Below are positions 1 through 12,371 of a stretch of DNA of 64,000 nucleotides, piece after piece; the stretch's first letter is position 1; each line of letters starts with the position of its first letter. The DNA comes from Cryptomeria japonica (taxonomy: Eukaryota; Streptophyta; Pinopsida; Cupressales; Cupressaceae), in the NCBI RefSeq assembly GCF_030272615.1, contig NC_081405.1, forward strand, positions 607,649,677 to 607,713,676, in the 5' to 3' direction. Both the position numbers and the translations under genes were made by a program. The notes beneath the pieces were generated by a model. The model was not told the DNA's origin and made no database searches. It saw only the letters and a list, made by a program, of their open reading frames with translations.

Positions 1-1399
1 GACATATTTGTGAGAGGAACATAAAAGTGAATAATAGTAATTGATAACAATAATGTATTTGGCACCTAATTACAATAAGAATGAGAATCATCAACAACAA
101 CCAACTAAGAAAACGTGAACACAAAAAAGGTTAACTTTATTATTACACAACATATGAGGGTGGATACATAAAATATTGGATGTTTATAATAAACTAACTA
201 GCCATACATCTATCGGCCAACTTCCCCTCTGCAACTCAATAAAAATCTACACTTTGGCTTTTGTGGTTCGGCCTACAGGACAAACCTCCTTCTAACACAC
301 ACACTTACTAAACCGATCTCTGTCTTTTTAAAACCTCTATTTTCCTAGTCGATTCAATTTCTCCTCTAGCCACTCAATTTCTCCTAACTGTTTGGCTAAA
401 AATTCTCACTGCTCATTATTCATTCCAACTTCCTTTTGGCTATCGGTCTTCTTCCTTTCGATGCCCATCCTAATCGGGCCATTTCCAATATTTAGCGTTT
501 TAGTTTCTCTTGACTGTTTCATTATCCTTCTGCTAATGTGGTCATATGGTCGGTGATGAATCTAACACGATGTACCTACATCATAGTCATATGAATAAAT
601 ATCCAATGCAAGAAATGACATGAGTATATGTAAAATCCAACTCTAAAGAAGAGGGAATCTTCAAAAGAGAGAGATAAATAAACAAAGATCACAAACTCCC
701 CTAAGGAGAGATTATTCATAGAGACATACCATTCTATGCAAGAAAGGATATCAACACATGAAGAGTGCAACCCCTGAATGGTATAGTGATACTTTAGATA
801 GAAAGAGAGAGGAAAAAAATCCATCCTTTCCCACCAATCAAGAGGACAAGTAAAAATTAAGATGAAGAATCACACATTTCCTAAAGAGATATTATTCATA
901 AGAGATGCATTGTTTTAAAAAATGAATAATTTCTAATCAAGGAGCACACATGCATTCACATGAAAAATAACTCTATGCAAGAAAGGACATCAAGTTATGA
1001 AGAATACAATCCATAAAGAAAATGTCAAAACTTTATGAAGAGAAAAGAGAATCATGTTGCTACCCCAAGATATTTGAAATTGAAAAATCACCACTTGTAA
1101 TTAAAAAGAGCTCCAAATTAAGTTAACTACTTGTTTCATAGGGTGAGAAACAACATGAGGGTGAAAGGAGTGCTAAGGAACTACCTTTTCACCAAGAAAG
1201 AGAGAAAGACATGCTGACAGACATATATGAGAAAGATTGTATTGTTCTTGAACAATTTTCTTAAATGCTTTACACTTTCCAAGAGAATGCAAACCACCAT
1301 GAAAAAAAATACAATATACACTACCTCTTTTATGCTTAGTGCTAAACTTCACAAAAGGAAAAACAAAATTCTTGTCACACTTCAATTTCCAAAAGGTTT
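1..1399. other. No recognisable gene; degenerate internal repeat
   Basis: I see no gene in this stretch. The short open frames on either strand have no recognisable motif. A purine-rich segment around 690-800 recurs in degenerate form at about 868-1,055. Both contain 'ctatgcaagaaagga' followed by 'atcaa', then an 'atgaag' stretch, and both are preceded by 'attattcata'. This looks like an old imperfect tandem duplication of a noncoding repeat. It lies downstream, on the minus strand, of the gag remnant at 1,400-2,587 and may belong to the same retroelement, but no pol motif is visible. Confidence 0.4.
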
Positions 1400-2587
1400 G
1401 AGTTGCTAATTATTCTTGATCATCTGAATAGGTGTATGCTTATTGTTTTGAGATTTAGGACAAGGGTTATTACTAGAAGAAGAAGGATTGTCATCAATGA
1501 TTTTAACTTTGCCACTATCAATAAGTTCTTTTATTACATTATGACAATGAAGACTATCAAAAGCATGATGATCACGAGTTTCATGAAATGAACAAAAAAG
1601 AGCTTTTGAAGAAGAAGTACTTTTACCTGCACGAATGGATTTTTGTCTTGGAAGATGGTCGTTGAATTCTTGAATCATACAGAAGTCATCCAAAGGAGAT
1701 TTATTATGAATTCCTAGGCCTTCTATGGTAATTTGTGTAGAAGGGTTTATAGGGACTCTATTTCCTTGTTTAAATTTTCCAAGTCCTTGTCCTCTAAAAC
1801 TTTATTTTCATATCATGATAAAGCCACTCCTGTAATAATCCTTTAATTGATAAGGTGGGGGAACATTGTAATAAATTTATCTGAAGTTTGTAGTGTAAGG
1901 ATGTTTAGAAGGAATAAAGGGATTAGTAGATGGAGAAGGAATATCTTGTGGAGGAGGATTTTCCTTTCTATCATCATGCATATCCTCTTTGGTAGATTGA
2001 GAATGAAGATCCTTATCATCTAAAGCCTCATATTTTCTTACTGTTATGTTGGGAGATAGATCATGAATGAAATGCATAAAATCATCTTCTCTGCAAATGT
2101 TTTGATGATTAAGATAGGCTCTAGGAGAGTAAGGCAGATCTAGAGAGATGGAAACACCAATGTTTTGATCTTGCCCCCCTTGCACTAGGGTATGTGTACG
2201 AGAAGAAGATGGGGTCATGTTGCTCTTCAATTATTTCTCTCTATTAGAGATATCATTGATAGGAGTATTATCTCTTTCTTCATTAACATTAGATACCCTA
2301 GGTGAGGTACAAAAATTAAGTTTTCCATTAGCATCTCTAGGGTTGGGATCTACAAAAGCTTTGAGGTGATCTACATATGAAATGTACTTTCCTAAAAACA
2401 TCACCAGAAAATAACATGAACTATAAATGAAAGATTTGAGATAGAATTGATTGAAAGGAAGGAATTTTGAAACCTTAAAAACACAATATGCCAAAGTGCT
2501 ATGAATGAAAAGAAGCAATGTGAAATGAAGGAAGCCATTATCCAACACATTAATTTGATAAATATAAGTAGAAATAAAAGTAATCAT
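1400..2587 (-). pseudogene. Ty3/gypsy-like gag remnant
   Basis: Minus-strand open segments at 2,587-2,231, 2,230-1,877 and 1,693-1,406 read in the same direction, broken by stops and frameshifts. The last contains FCSFHETRDHHAFDS followed by a helix-like IKELIDSGKVKI. This resembles the gag C-terminal 'F/C-x2-H-x4-H-x4-C...LK..IE.LI..GK' pattern of plant Ty3/gypsy elements, with the final Cys replaced. Upstream, a proline-rich NPFIPSKHPY segment is also typical of such gag proteins. No protease, reverse transcriptase or integrase follows before the left window edge. The gag directly continues the leader and LTR at 2,623-4,194, so the two are one element. Ordinary retroelement decay is the simplest reading; the family assignment rests on motif resemblance only. 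Confidence 0.5.
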
Positions 2588-2622
2588 ATGTGAAATAGAA
2601 AAAAAAACATCTATTAAGTGCC

Positions 2623-4194
2623 ATTATTAAGTTTTAAAATGAAATTTGAAAATTGATGTGAAAAGTGAAACAATCCACAAATCAAATTAATCAAAATAAA
2701 TTAGTGGTTTTATGAATTAAACATCTAAATATATATTATTTGATTAAAATGAGATCTATGAATTTGAATTTTAATTTTGAAATGTTTCTAAATAAGATCT
2801 AAAACAATTAATCAAAATTAGGCAAATCACAAGCTTAATTTTAGGATTAAAATTAGGGTTTTGAAATTAACATCTAAATTTATAAAATTCACTTGGAAAT
2901 TAAAATTGTAAATTAAAATTAAAATTTTAAATTGCATAAATACTCAGATCTGAGAACATAAATCAAAATTAAAGGTATACGGCATCACATTCACAAAAAT
3001 GTTAAGTGGGTGAAAAATTAGGTTTTCCACCACAAGAAGGATGAAAACTGCTAATTTTTAGTTATGAACCAATTACATTCAAAAGAGCATTAAGATATAA
3101 TAGATTTAGTCACAAATCGGAAAGGATAAAGATGAAAAATACTGATTGGATTCAAAGAATGAATTTGTTTGCCCTCTTTTGTAAGCTGAATTGCTGAAAT
3201 TAGGGTGAAGTGTTGAAAATGAAGGTAAAAATATAGAAGCAGTGATCTATAGTCATCGGATTGAGGCATGCACCTAGATCTAAGAAATATAAGCAAATTC
3301 AGACGTTTTCCCCTCTAAGAGCTCCTAAAATTTTAGGATCATGGTGAAATTCGCCCTTGTCCTCCAAAATTTTTCCACACCAAAGGGGGATTGATTCGTC
3401 TCTATAAATGATGTCGATTTTGAAGATCACATCTCTGTAATTGTTTTCTATACAGAAAGAAAGAGAAATAGGTCGTGAATAGGGGTTTGCCTACGTCAAA
3501 CCTTGGTTGAGGAATCAACCTTGAATGAAATGTTGCAAATACTAAAATAAATAATCAAGGTATATGGTACCTCAGATCTTCAATGACAGAAAATAATGTT
3601 TTGCTTCTTGAATGTAATCACATTTGATGTATGAAATTTTATGAACATGACAAAACCCTAATCACACACACATGCTTGCACATGAAAGATGTAATGTCGC
3701 TCCACAATTGATGAATGAAGAATAAAGCTTTGAAGACCTCTAGAAGTGTTTGATGATGAATGCTTCAATGCTTGAATGCCTTGTGATTATAATTTCACCC
3801 TTCTATTCTTGTATCTATATATGTGTCTCAAAATGATAAGGGAAAGCCTCTTTATATACTTGCTCGTAAAACACCATTAATTTTTTACCTAGGCCGACAT
3901 AGGGCTAGGTTTCTTGCACAAATTTTAAAATGCCCAAAGGGGTCAAAGGGGGCGAAAATAGGGAGGACCAAGGTGTGGTTCCCTGGTCCCAATGAGGACC
4001 AAGGTGCCACGCCTTGGTCCTAACCCATTTTAGGCCTAGTACAAAGTGGCCATGTGGTGTATGAATTGAAAGTAAGGCCATATTTGCATGATGTAAACAT
4101 AATCAAGTCTTACTTAAGTATTGGTGGATGAACACTAAGGTGAGGGCCCAAAATGTAGACTAAATTGTAAGGGAGTACAATTTAGGATGCTACA
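2623..4194 (-). mobile_element. Gypsy-like LTR plus leader, copy A
   Basis: On the minus strand the sequence starts at 4,194 with TGTAGCATCC, a TG-initiated LTR start. It carries a TATA-like 'agtatataaag' at about 3,861-3,851 and then a long AT-rich leader towards the gag remnant at 2,587. I could not find a tRNA primer site, so the LTR/leader boundary is unresolved and probably lies near 3,300-3,500. The other side (4,195 onward) is the TIR gene flank, which is also present without the LTR in the third flank copy at about 30,110. That makes 4,194/4,195 a genuine insertion edge. Confidence 0.55.
3995..4021. repeat. 12-bp inverted repeat in LTR U3, copy A
   Basis: The arms 'aggaccaaggtg' and 'cgccttggtcct' are separated by 'cca' and pair with one mismatch. 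A further near-copy of the left arm lies just upstream at about 3,964-3,975. The hairpin sits in the presumed U3, upstream of the TATA-like motif on the minus strand. In copy B the palindrome is perfect. Confidence 0.7.
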
Positions 4195-4198
4195 AGAT

Positions 4199-4590
4199 CT
4201 TAATATACATGATAATCATATTCAGTAAATTACCTCCATCATATCTTTCTATGTTGGATCCCAATAGAACTAATAAAATATATAATCCTTATTTAAAAAA
4301 TATTGATAAATCCAAATAGACAAATGATAATCATATTCAGTACATAACCTCCATCATATCTATCTATGTTGAATCTCAGTACAACTAACACATATAATCT
4401 TTGTGCTCATTAGCACTTGAGTTAAAAATCAAAAGAACAGTAAGATGCTGACGGAATTACTGCTGAAGAAGGAGGATATTGTAGCCTTAGATAATGATAT
4501 ATAGTCCACCTTTCATAGTTGATGGGTTCCAACAAACTCCCCATAACAAAATTAAACTGTTTGGACATTCTTAGAGGTCTTACTCAAATT
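4199..4590. repeat. TIR-locus 3' flank with ~116-bp tandem repeat, copy A
   Basis: Two imperfect units, each with 'gataatcatattcagta' and 'acctccatcatatct', begin near 4,209 and 4,325. The same arrangement occurs in copy B (about 38,234 and 38,358), and one unit occurs in the third copy at 30,115. The stretch lies on the downstream side of the minus-strand TIR gene. It contains no open frame of note. Confidence 0.6.
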
Positions 4591-4749
4591 GCTAAGAGCA
4601 CTGATCAAGATCCTAAAGAGTAGATGCCGTGTGAATTGTATGAATCAATGTCACAAGATGTCAATGTCATCCATCCTAAGCACAGAGAAATTTAGTGTAC
4701 CTATTGCTGAGGAAATTAAGCCGTGGGCTCATAAAATAAGGCGGAGGCG

Positions 4750-4986
4750 TTAATTACCTTTGTCTCTCTGCCTCTGTTGAGATTTCCTTCTCTCAATAAG
4801 CTCTGCGACACTAGATGCAATTTGCTCCAGCAGCTCTCCTTGATCTCTAAGATGCACACAATAAATCTCTTATTCAGTTTGATATGCACAATATTAATTA
4901 GAAAACTTAAAATTTAAAATGAACAAATAATCTCGTAACCTAAAGGCACAGAAGAATGGTTATATAGACCAGGGATTATGACTCTA
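4750..4986 (-). pseudogene. TIR domain gene remnant, copy A (exon 1 deleted)
   Basis: Exon 2 of the TIR gene is preserved at 4,846-4,750 behind an intact 'AG' acceptor, with coding potential for a helical tail (ELLEQIASSVAELIERR) identical in sense to copy B. Exon 1 and most of intron 1, about 767 bp present in copy B at 39,085-39,851, are missing. The break at about 4,943 shows only 'aa'-scale microhomology. The promoter-side sequence, including the TATA-like 'tctatata' near 4,960-4,968, remains. Two further losses of roughly 45 and 70 bp lie on the downstream side. No TIR protein can be made from this copy. Confidence 0.8.
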
Positions 4987-6549
<1,563 letters not shown>

Positions 6550-6639
6550 CTGTTATTTATTCATCAACATTTGAAATTTGATTTTGATCTTTTTCTTTGT
6601 TAGATTTTTTTTTTCATTTGTTCCAATTTATGATTCAAG

Positions 6640-6835
6640 GATTTAGGAATAATGGTTTAGTTTTTCGATGGAAGGAGTTATATTAGAAACCTTATTGTAA
6701 GGATACACATAGCCCCTAATTTAATGCTTTCATTAAATGGAGCTACCTTCAATATTGGTAAGCTATCATTAACATCATTATATTTCTTGATTGATGGATA
6801 AAAAGGAACTTGATATCTACGATTCATACAAAATT
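6640..6835 (-). pseudogene. Short gypsy-like fragment, copy A
   Basis: About 190 bases resemble 20,925-21,112 in the same window. Both share, in order, 'aataatggttta', 'gatggaagga', 'cattaaatg' and 'catca-tta-atttcttgattgatg'. On the minus strand the longer relative reads NVTSPILNVDSFNARTQIG. Here the frame is broken. This is a truncated, more decayed member of the same repeat family. Confidence 0.5.
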
Positions 6836-7189
6836 ATGAATGGTTAAAATGTATAATGTAATATATGTGATATTAATCTTAATTGTATGTATGAGGTTAT
6901 TAATTAAATGCAGTAATATGGATTATGATGGATGCAGATTAGTGATGTAATGTAGCTAATGCCAGATGTATATATTCAATCATGCGAGTTAAATCTTTTA
7001 TGAAATTTAATTTTTGTCCTTGTGGTAATCATTTTATCATGAGTAGGTTTAATCATTCTCATTGTTATTTGGATTAATAAACCTTAATGTTACTTGGATT
7101 AATCAAGTAATCTTTGTTGGAAGCGCTTTAGTTGTTTAAGTTAAGTCTTCAACTTGTGCAAATGTTATTGCAATATTTAATTTAATGCA

Positions 7190-8533
7190 TCTGCTAAAGA
7201 ATTGAAAGAAGATGAGGTTGTCGAATAGGCACTCTAATCTCCTCTTAAAACTTGCAATTATAAAGTATGTAGTATAGAAGAAGGTAAAGAATTGGATAAT
7301 TATCTCATTGATCAATTATATGGTTCTCTAACTATATTTGAGATGAAATAAATTAACAAAGATACTCCTAAGAGTGAAACAACATTCAAAGTCAGTAAAA
7401 AGGTAGAATATGATGTTGTTAATCAGCATGATGATTTTGATAAAATTGAGGAAAACTTTGTGAGAATATTAAAAAAAGGCAGTAGCAAGTATAAAGGTAG
7501 GTTACCTTACAAATATTTTGATTATGGAGAATTGGTAATTTTGTATCCAAGTGTATCTTTAGAGAATAAGTAGATACAAACAAAAGAGGCAAGTTTAAAA
7601 GAAGTTTCTATTCCAATGAAAATAATTGTTTCTCAAAATATGTGGATTAGGATGATTAAAATGATGTAAACCTATGATGGCATTGAAATTTGGTGACAAA
7701 AAGGATGATGTTGGAATATGTAAGAGTTTTGGTACCTTGCACACTTACAAAAACAATGAAAAGTCAATGATTGTGTCGAATGCCTTTCATACAAAACAAG
7801 AGTAAATTTTTATGTCATTGACAATGGGCACTCTCATCATATGAATAATGATAAAGGGAAGTTCATTAGTCTTAATAAATAGAATGGTGGATTAGTTAAT
7901 TTTGGTGCCAAAGGGTGTAGTGAAATTTATGGAAAAGGTACCATAAAAATTGACAGAAAAGAATAAGTTAAAGGATGCTCTTTATGTGAAAGGAATGAAA
8001 CACAATCTTCTCAGTGTTAGTTAGATAAGAATAGTAGAGGGTAAAATATTATATTTAATAACAAGAGTTGTGAAATCAAAAAATGAAATACTAGTAAATC
8101 AGTTGTAGAAGAAACTAGAATTGATGGGAAAGTTTGCCATCTAAAGCAGACAAATTGAACTTGTTTGACGGATGAAACCATTGAATGTTGGTCATAAAAA
8201 AAGAGTATTGATCACATGAATTATGATAATATGCTTAAGATCAACTCATACAATAAGGGATATGAAAATACAATCAAGCCTACAAATACCCTATGCGAGG
8301 AACAAGAAATTGGAAAGAAAACTACAACAAGTTTCATGAACAAAGAATATTTTACTAACAAACCTTTGGAGTTGATACACATTGACCTATGTGAACCTAC
8401 TAGAACACAAGGAATCAATGATGAAAGGTAGTTTATATTTCTTATTGATGATTGTTTTATAATGATTTGGGTTAAATTTTTGAGAGATAAATTAAAAGAT
8501 CTATATAATTTTAAAACTTTTAAAACTATGGTT
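7190..8533 (+). pseudogene. Ty1/copia element, gag C-terminus to integrase start, copy A
   Basis: Plus-strand fragments in several frames follow copia order. A gag C-terminal part at about 7,200-7,570 is followed by an aspartic protease region near 7,810-7,990 with DNGHSHHM, where an active copia protease has D-S-G. Next, 8,216-8,430 matches the pre-integrase to integrase transition (LELIHIDLCEPT). The zinc-knuckle position reads KYFDYGELVILYP, so its cysteines have become tyrosines. The reading stops at 8,533, where a LINE interrupts the integrase; it resumes at 12,372. LTRs and the gag N-terminus are not visible. Many stops show it is long dead. Confidence 0.75.
8518..8533 (+). repeat. Target-site duplication, left, of LINE (copy A)
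   Basis: The 16 bases 'ttttaaaactatggtt' recur exactly at 12,356-12,371. They flank the minus-strand LINE and belong to the interrupted copia integrase (FKTMV codons). A long target duplication of this kind is what target-primed reverse transcription leaves. Confidence 0.85.
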
Positions 8534-8779
8534 TCTGAATAATGGAAAATAGGTTTTGATGGGTCCCTGAAACCCATTACAAACAAACAGGTTTTGATGG
8601 TTCCCTGAAACCCATTACAAACAAAAGATAAAAATATATACATTAAAGTGAAACAAAACACAAAAGACATCAACCAAGAAAAGGATAGCTGACAAGCAAA
8701 AAAGCTCACAAACTAGAGACAACTAACAAAAAATAGGACTGATAGAGAAAGAGCCCAGGTTAGGTTAAGTTCTAAAGCA

Positions 8780-10400
8780 TCTTAGCAGCTTCCAACTCTA
8801 GTTGTTACATATTATCAGCCTCCTGCTTGATATCATGAATTTCGTTGCTTTGTCTTTGCATCTTTCTGGTGCTCACACGTATTCTTCTTCCCAACCCTGT
8901 CTCCTTATCATCATGGGTATCTTCCTTCACATCAATGATTCCCATACAGGACTTATACCATGGTCATTCTCAAGCTTATTGATAAGAGCCTTCATACTAG
9001 TAGAGGCGGGCTTAAGGATCTTATGACTTTTCTCACCAATCTTCTTGAGCATGCTCTCAACTCCTTCAGGTCTTTTTTTAGTAGTCCTTGCTCTATTCTC
9101 CAAGATTTGGAAGCTAGTATGATGAGAATTAATAATCTCCTCAGCATTACTAATAGCTTTGGTAAGCTAATTGAGATATTCAGGGAGTTAAATTTACCCA
9201 AGCCAATAGCTTCTAAGGTCTCAACTTTTTTGGCTTCTTGAGCTTGCTTGGTTTTTATGCTAGTTCTAAATTCACCTCAAGACCCACCTCCTTGACATTA
9301 GAGCTCTAATCTTCTTTCATGGTCCTCTCCTCCCCAACTAGACCATTATCCTTAGAACCATTCATGAGAGGTGACCGATTCTTGGTTCCCAAATTCTCAT
9401 TTTTGGGAGTTTTACTTTTCTTTTTCTAGCTCAAGAGGATTTGGACCTCCTCACTTTTAGTATCCATGTCGTCATCCATCTCATTTTCCTCCTCATACCA
9501 ACTATCATCATCCTGCCCCCTCTGCTTCCTTTTGGCTGACCCTTTGTTCTGTAGCTCATGCCCTATTTTTCTTTTTCTCTTGCTCGACCCAACAATTTGG
9601 GAATTGTCCTTTGCCTCAGCTTCTATATCATATCTATCACCATCCTCATCTTCAGAGTCATCCAAATCCTCTTCTGACTTAGAAACCTTAGCAATGTTTA
9701 GATGGACGGTAGTATTGTTGATGGGATTATACAAAATCACCATCATACCCTCATGCATAGTTGGATTGGTATTGGGGCTGGAAATTGCATCCTTTATCCC
9801 AATATTTAGGGCACATAAAAGATAGTATGGAGTGAAAAGGTTCTCTTTGTATTGAAAATGGTTAAGAATTATAAAATGATACCTTTAAACCCTAGTAAAT
9901 CTACCATATAAAGTGATAAATTGTATAATAGAAAGAAAAACCCTTCGCCAATTAACTTAATTACCTTTGGCAAGTAGTAAGTATGGCTTCCCTTCACCAA
10001 TATGGCTTTCTCCTCATCATCCTTAGGAAATTTCTTCATAGTCACATCTGAAATCTACATATCCCTATAAAACTTGATGCTGTCCATTGGAAGACCCATA
10101 GCCTCAGTGATAATAGTTTTAGTCACCTTGAGCTTCCTACTGCCAATGGTCAATGTGCCTTTATCCCAACCCTTTTTAAAAATTCTTGTAATTTCGGGCC
10201 GTTTCTCTTGCATTCTCTCGATGAAATCAGTCTTCCTGGTAGCTTGAAGTATCGCCTAGACTTGAGGCTGGTTCCTCCATTTATCAATCGTGGTAGCCTC
10301 TGTTCTCTTACGATTTCCACCCCTATTGTTATTGATGTCTGTCAACTATGAATTCTTGAAAATACCTTTGTTAGCTATGAACTTTCTATGAGAAACTACT
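8780..10400 (-). pseudogene. Extra ORF downstream of LINE RNase H, copy A
   Basis: Minus-strand coding segments follow the RNase H domain. The first, around 10,300-9,970, holds a globular part with TKTIITEAMGLP and a following KKFPKDDEEKAIL. The next, 9,758-9,426, is an acidic and basic linker (DDSEDEDGDRYD, a nuclear-signal-like KRKRK, then DDDSWYEEENEMDDD). The last, about 9,240-8,800, is coiled-coil-like. The ATIITEAMGLP-type segment resembles a domain I associate with accessory ORFs of plant retroelements, but I cannot name it with confidence. Stops and frameshifts make it non-functional here. Its position after RNase H is unusual for a LINE. Confidence 0.55.
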
Positions 10401-10619
10401 AGAAGCCTATGGAAATTTCTAATGTTTCTGCTTGATAGGGAAAAAATCACCCATAAAGCATATGAAGTGATCCTGCAATTATTATTGTACCTCCATCTTG
10501 ACTGCATACAAAACTGACTCTTGCTGCCATGACTTCCCCTATTATCTTGGGAAATGATTTAAAATCTAGCCTTGCTTACCATGCAATCTTTCATAAGTTA
10601 AGATGCCACATGCCACATG

Positions 10620-11070
10620 AGGGAGCTCCCCCTCGCTATTCCAGATCTTTATTTTCTCTCTCCTTACTGCCCCATTCGCAGCCTAGTCAGCACACCTATT
10701 GGCCTCTTTGTAATCATAGGAAATGTGGCAATTATCAAACCCCTCAAGCAACTCCCTGACATAATTAATGATGTTTTTAATCATCCACGAGGGTTGGTGT
10801 TTACCAAGGAGGAAATTAATAATGTTTTAGAGTCACCTTCCAACCTTAACAGTTTGACACCCAAGTTATAAGCTAATTTAATAGTTTCGAGGGTGCCCAT
10901 AGCTTCCACTAGATGATTAGTCTGTATCCCTAAGGGAAAGGCAACCATCCCAATATAAAAGCCAACAGCATTCCAGATAACTCCACCACAACCAACAGCC
11001 CCTGGGTTGCCTTTACCATCACCATCAATGTTATCCTTAAAGAAATCATTAGGGGGAAAAGACTAACTAC
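10620..11070 (-). pseudogene. LINE RNase H domain, copy A
   Basis: The minus-strand translation shows DGDGKGNPGAVGCGGV (first catalytic Asp), then NHLVEAMGTLE (Glu), then LEGDSKTLL (second Asp) and NRCAD (final Asp region). This order is that of plant LINE RNase H. The Trp expected after NRCAD is a TAG stop, consistent with G-to-A change. It follows the zinc-binding RVT domain in the same element. Confidence 0.75.
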
Positions 11071-11354
11071 ACATACTTATTTTGATTTGGTTGATGTTGG
11101 TGCCCATGTAGGCTGGGATATTCCAGCTCTTGAGATCATCAAAGTCCTCCTTATTATTATAGCAATGCTCTCCCATGGCCATCACATTCTCAACACAATT
11201 ATATTTTATCTTGGCCCACACCACTTTAGAGGTGTTAATATCATTCTTGAAGATTATGTTATTGCTCTAATTCCATATACCCCAAAGGATATGAGAGAAG
11301 AAAAAATTCCATAAATTTCTTATGGTCAAATTATTAGTAGTGTAGCATCAGCTT

Positions 11355-11744
11355 CTAAAACAATCTTGAACCCAAGATAGGAAGTACAAAAGGATAGTGT
11401 ATAAAAATATAGTTCACTAATTCCTCATCATTGAGACAACGATAGCATCTGTTAGGGATGCAGAAACCCCTCTTTCTCAAATTATTAGTAGTTAGAATCT
11501 TATTTTGCAAAAGAATCCACAAAAAGATATTGATTTTAGGAGTCAAACTTGGATACCATGCCTTAGCCCAGCAAGGAGTAGGGTCTTGGGACTGAGCTAG
11601 CATAAAGGCAAGAGACAAAATATAATAAATCCTTGAAGAGGTCTCTCTCCACACCATGTGGTCTTCCCTTATAGTATTTAATATTGCATGATTGATCATT
11701 AAGTTTACCCTCTTTAGGTTGGGATCAATAGAGCTGAGGTCCAC
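11355..11744 (-). pseudogene. LINE zinc-binding RVT domain, copy A
   Basis: A 129-residue open segment contains HMVWRETSSRIY, then WYPSLTPKINIFLWILLQNK and a Cys-rich part (GFCIPNRCYRCLNDEE...IHYPF). This is the pattern of the reverse-transcriptase zinc-binding domain found at the C-terminus of plant LINE polymerases. The last Cys of the usual HCPF is Tyr here. The neighbouring upstream minus-strand sequence (12,355-11,760) also reads as LINE polymerase C-terminus but with stops. Confidence 0.8.
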
Positions 11745-12355
11745 CCACTTTTGATCTTTTCAGTAATCAACCACTTTAGCACAAAACTTCTCCTTACAGT
11801 TCTGGATGAGCACCTAAGAGGCACACTTATTAAGAGGGGCTCCTCCAATCCAAGCATCATCCCAGAAGTCCACCTTTCTGCCATTACCTATGGTCGTGAC
11901 ATTACCTAAACTAATAATACCTTTATCTTAGTTAACACTATTCCAAATAAAAGAGCCACTTGTTATCTTATTAGAGGAAAGGAAATCTTCCATGATGAGA
12001 ACGTCTCCTAAGTACTTAGCCTTCCAGATATCATTCTATTCTCCATTTCCCTGATAGGTTCTACAGATTTGTTTGGCGAGAAAAATTTTGTTCAAGGTTC
12101 TAATATTTATCAAGCCCATACCCACCCCCACCTTTTTGGGTTTACACACATTATCCTAGGCTATGAGTGGCACTCTCTTCTTCTCCTCAACCCCAAACCA
12201 TAGGAAGGATTTCTAAATTTTTTCAATAGCTTCACCAAACTTTTTAGGGATTTTCAAGAGGCTTAAAGCATACACTGGAAGACTCTGGAGAGATTATTTT
12301 AAAAGATGGATTTTTCCAACTTGACTAAGAAGGGTACCTTTCCAACCAGCCAGCA

Positions 12356-12371
12356 TTTTAAAACTATGGTT
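12356..12371 (+). repeat. Target-site duplication, right, of LINE (copy A)
   Basis: This is an exact 16-base copy of 8,518-8,533. Integrase coding resumes immediately here. Confidence 0.85.

Larger units (their letters stand above)
8534..12355 (-). mobile_element. 5'-truncated LINE with extra 3' ORF, copy A
   Basis: A 3.8-kb minus-strand LINE is inserted in the copia integrase and bounded by 16-bp target duplications. Reading on the minus strand, it begins inside the C-terminal part of the reverse transcriptase reading frame (from about 12,355). It continues through a zinc-binding RVT domain (11,744-11,355) and an RNase H domain (about 11,070-10,620), and then has an unusual extra coding region down to about 8,780. 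The 3' end carries a 37-bp tandem repeat with 'ggtttcagggac/aacc' (about 8,556-8,626) and no clear poly(A). Catalytic reverse transcriptase blocks are absent, so it was 5'-truncated on insertion. Confidence 0.85.

Noticed and set aside
9466-9825. 119-residue Ser-rich plus-strand frame
   Set aside because: It is the antisense shadow of the acidic linker in the LINE's extra ORF.
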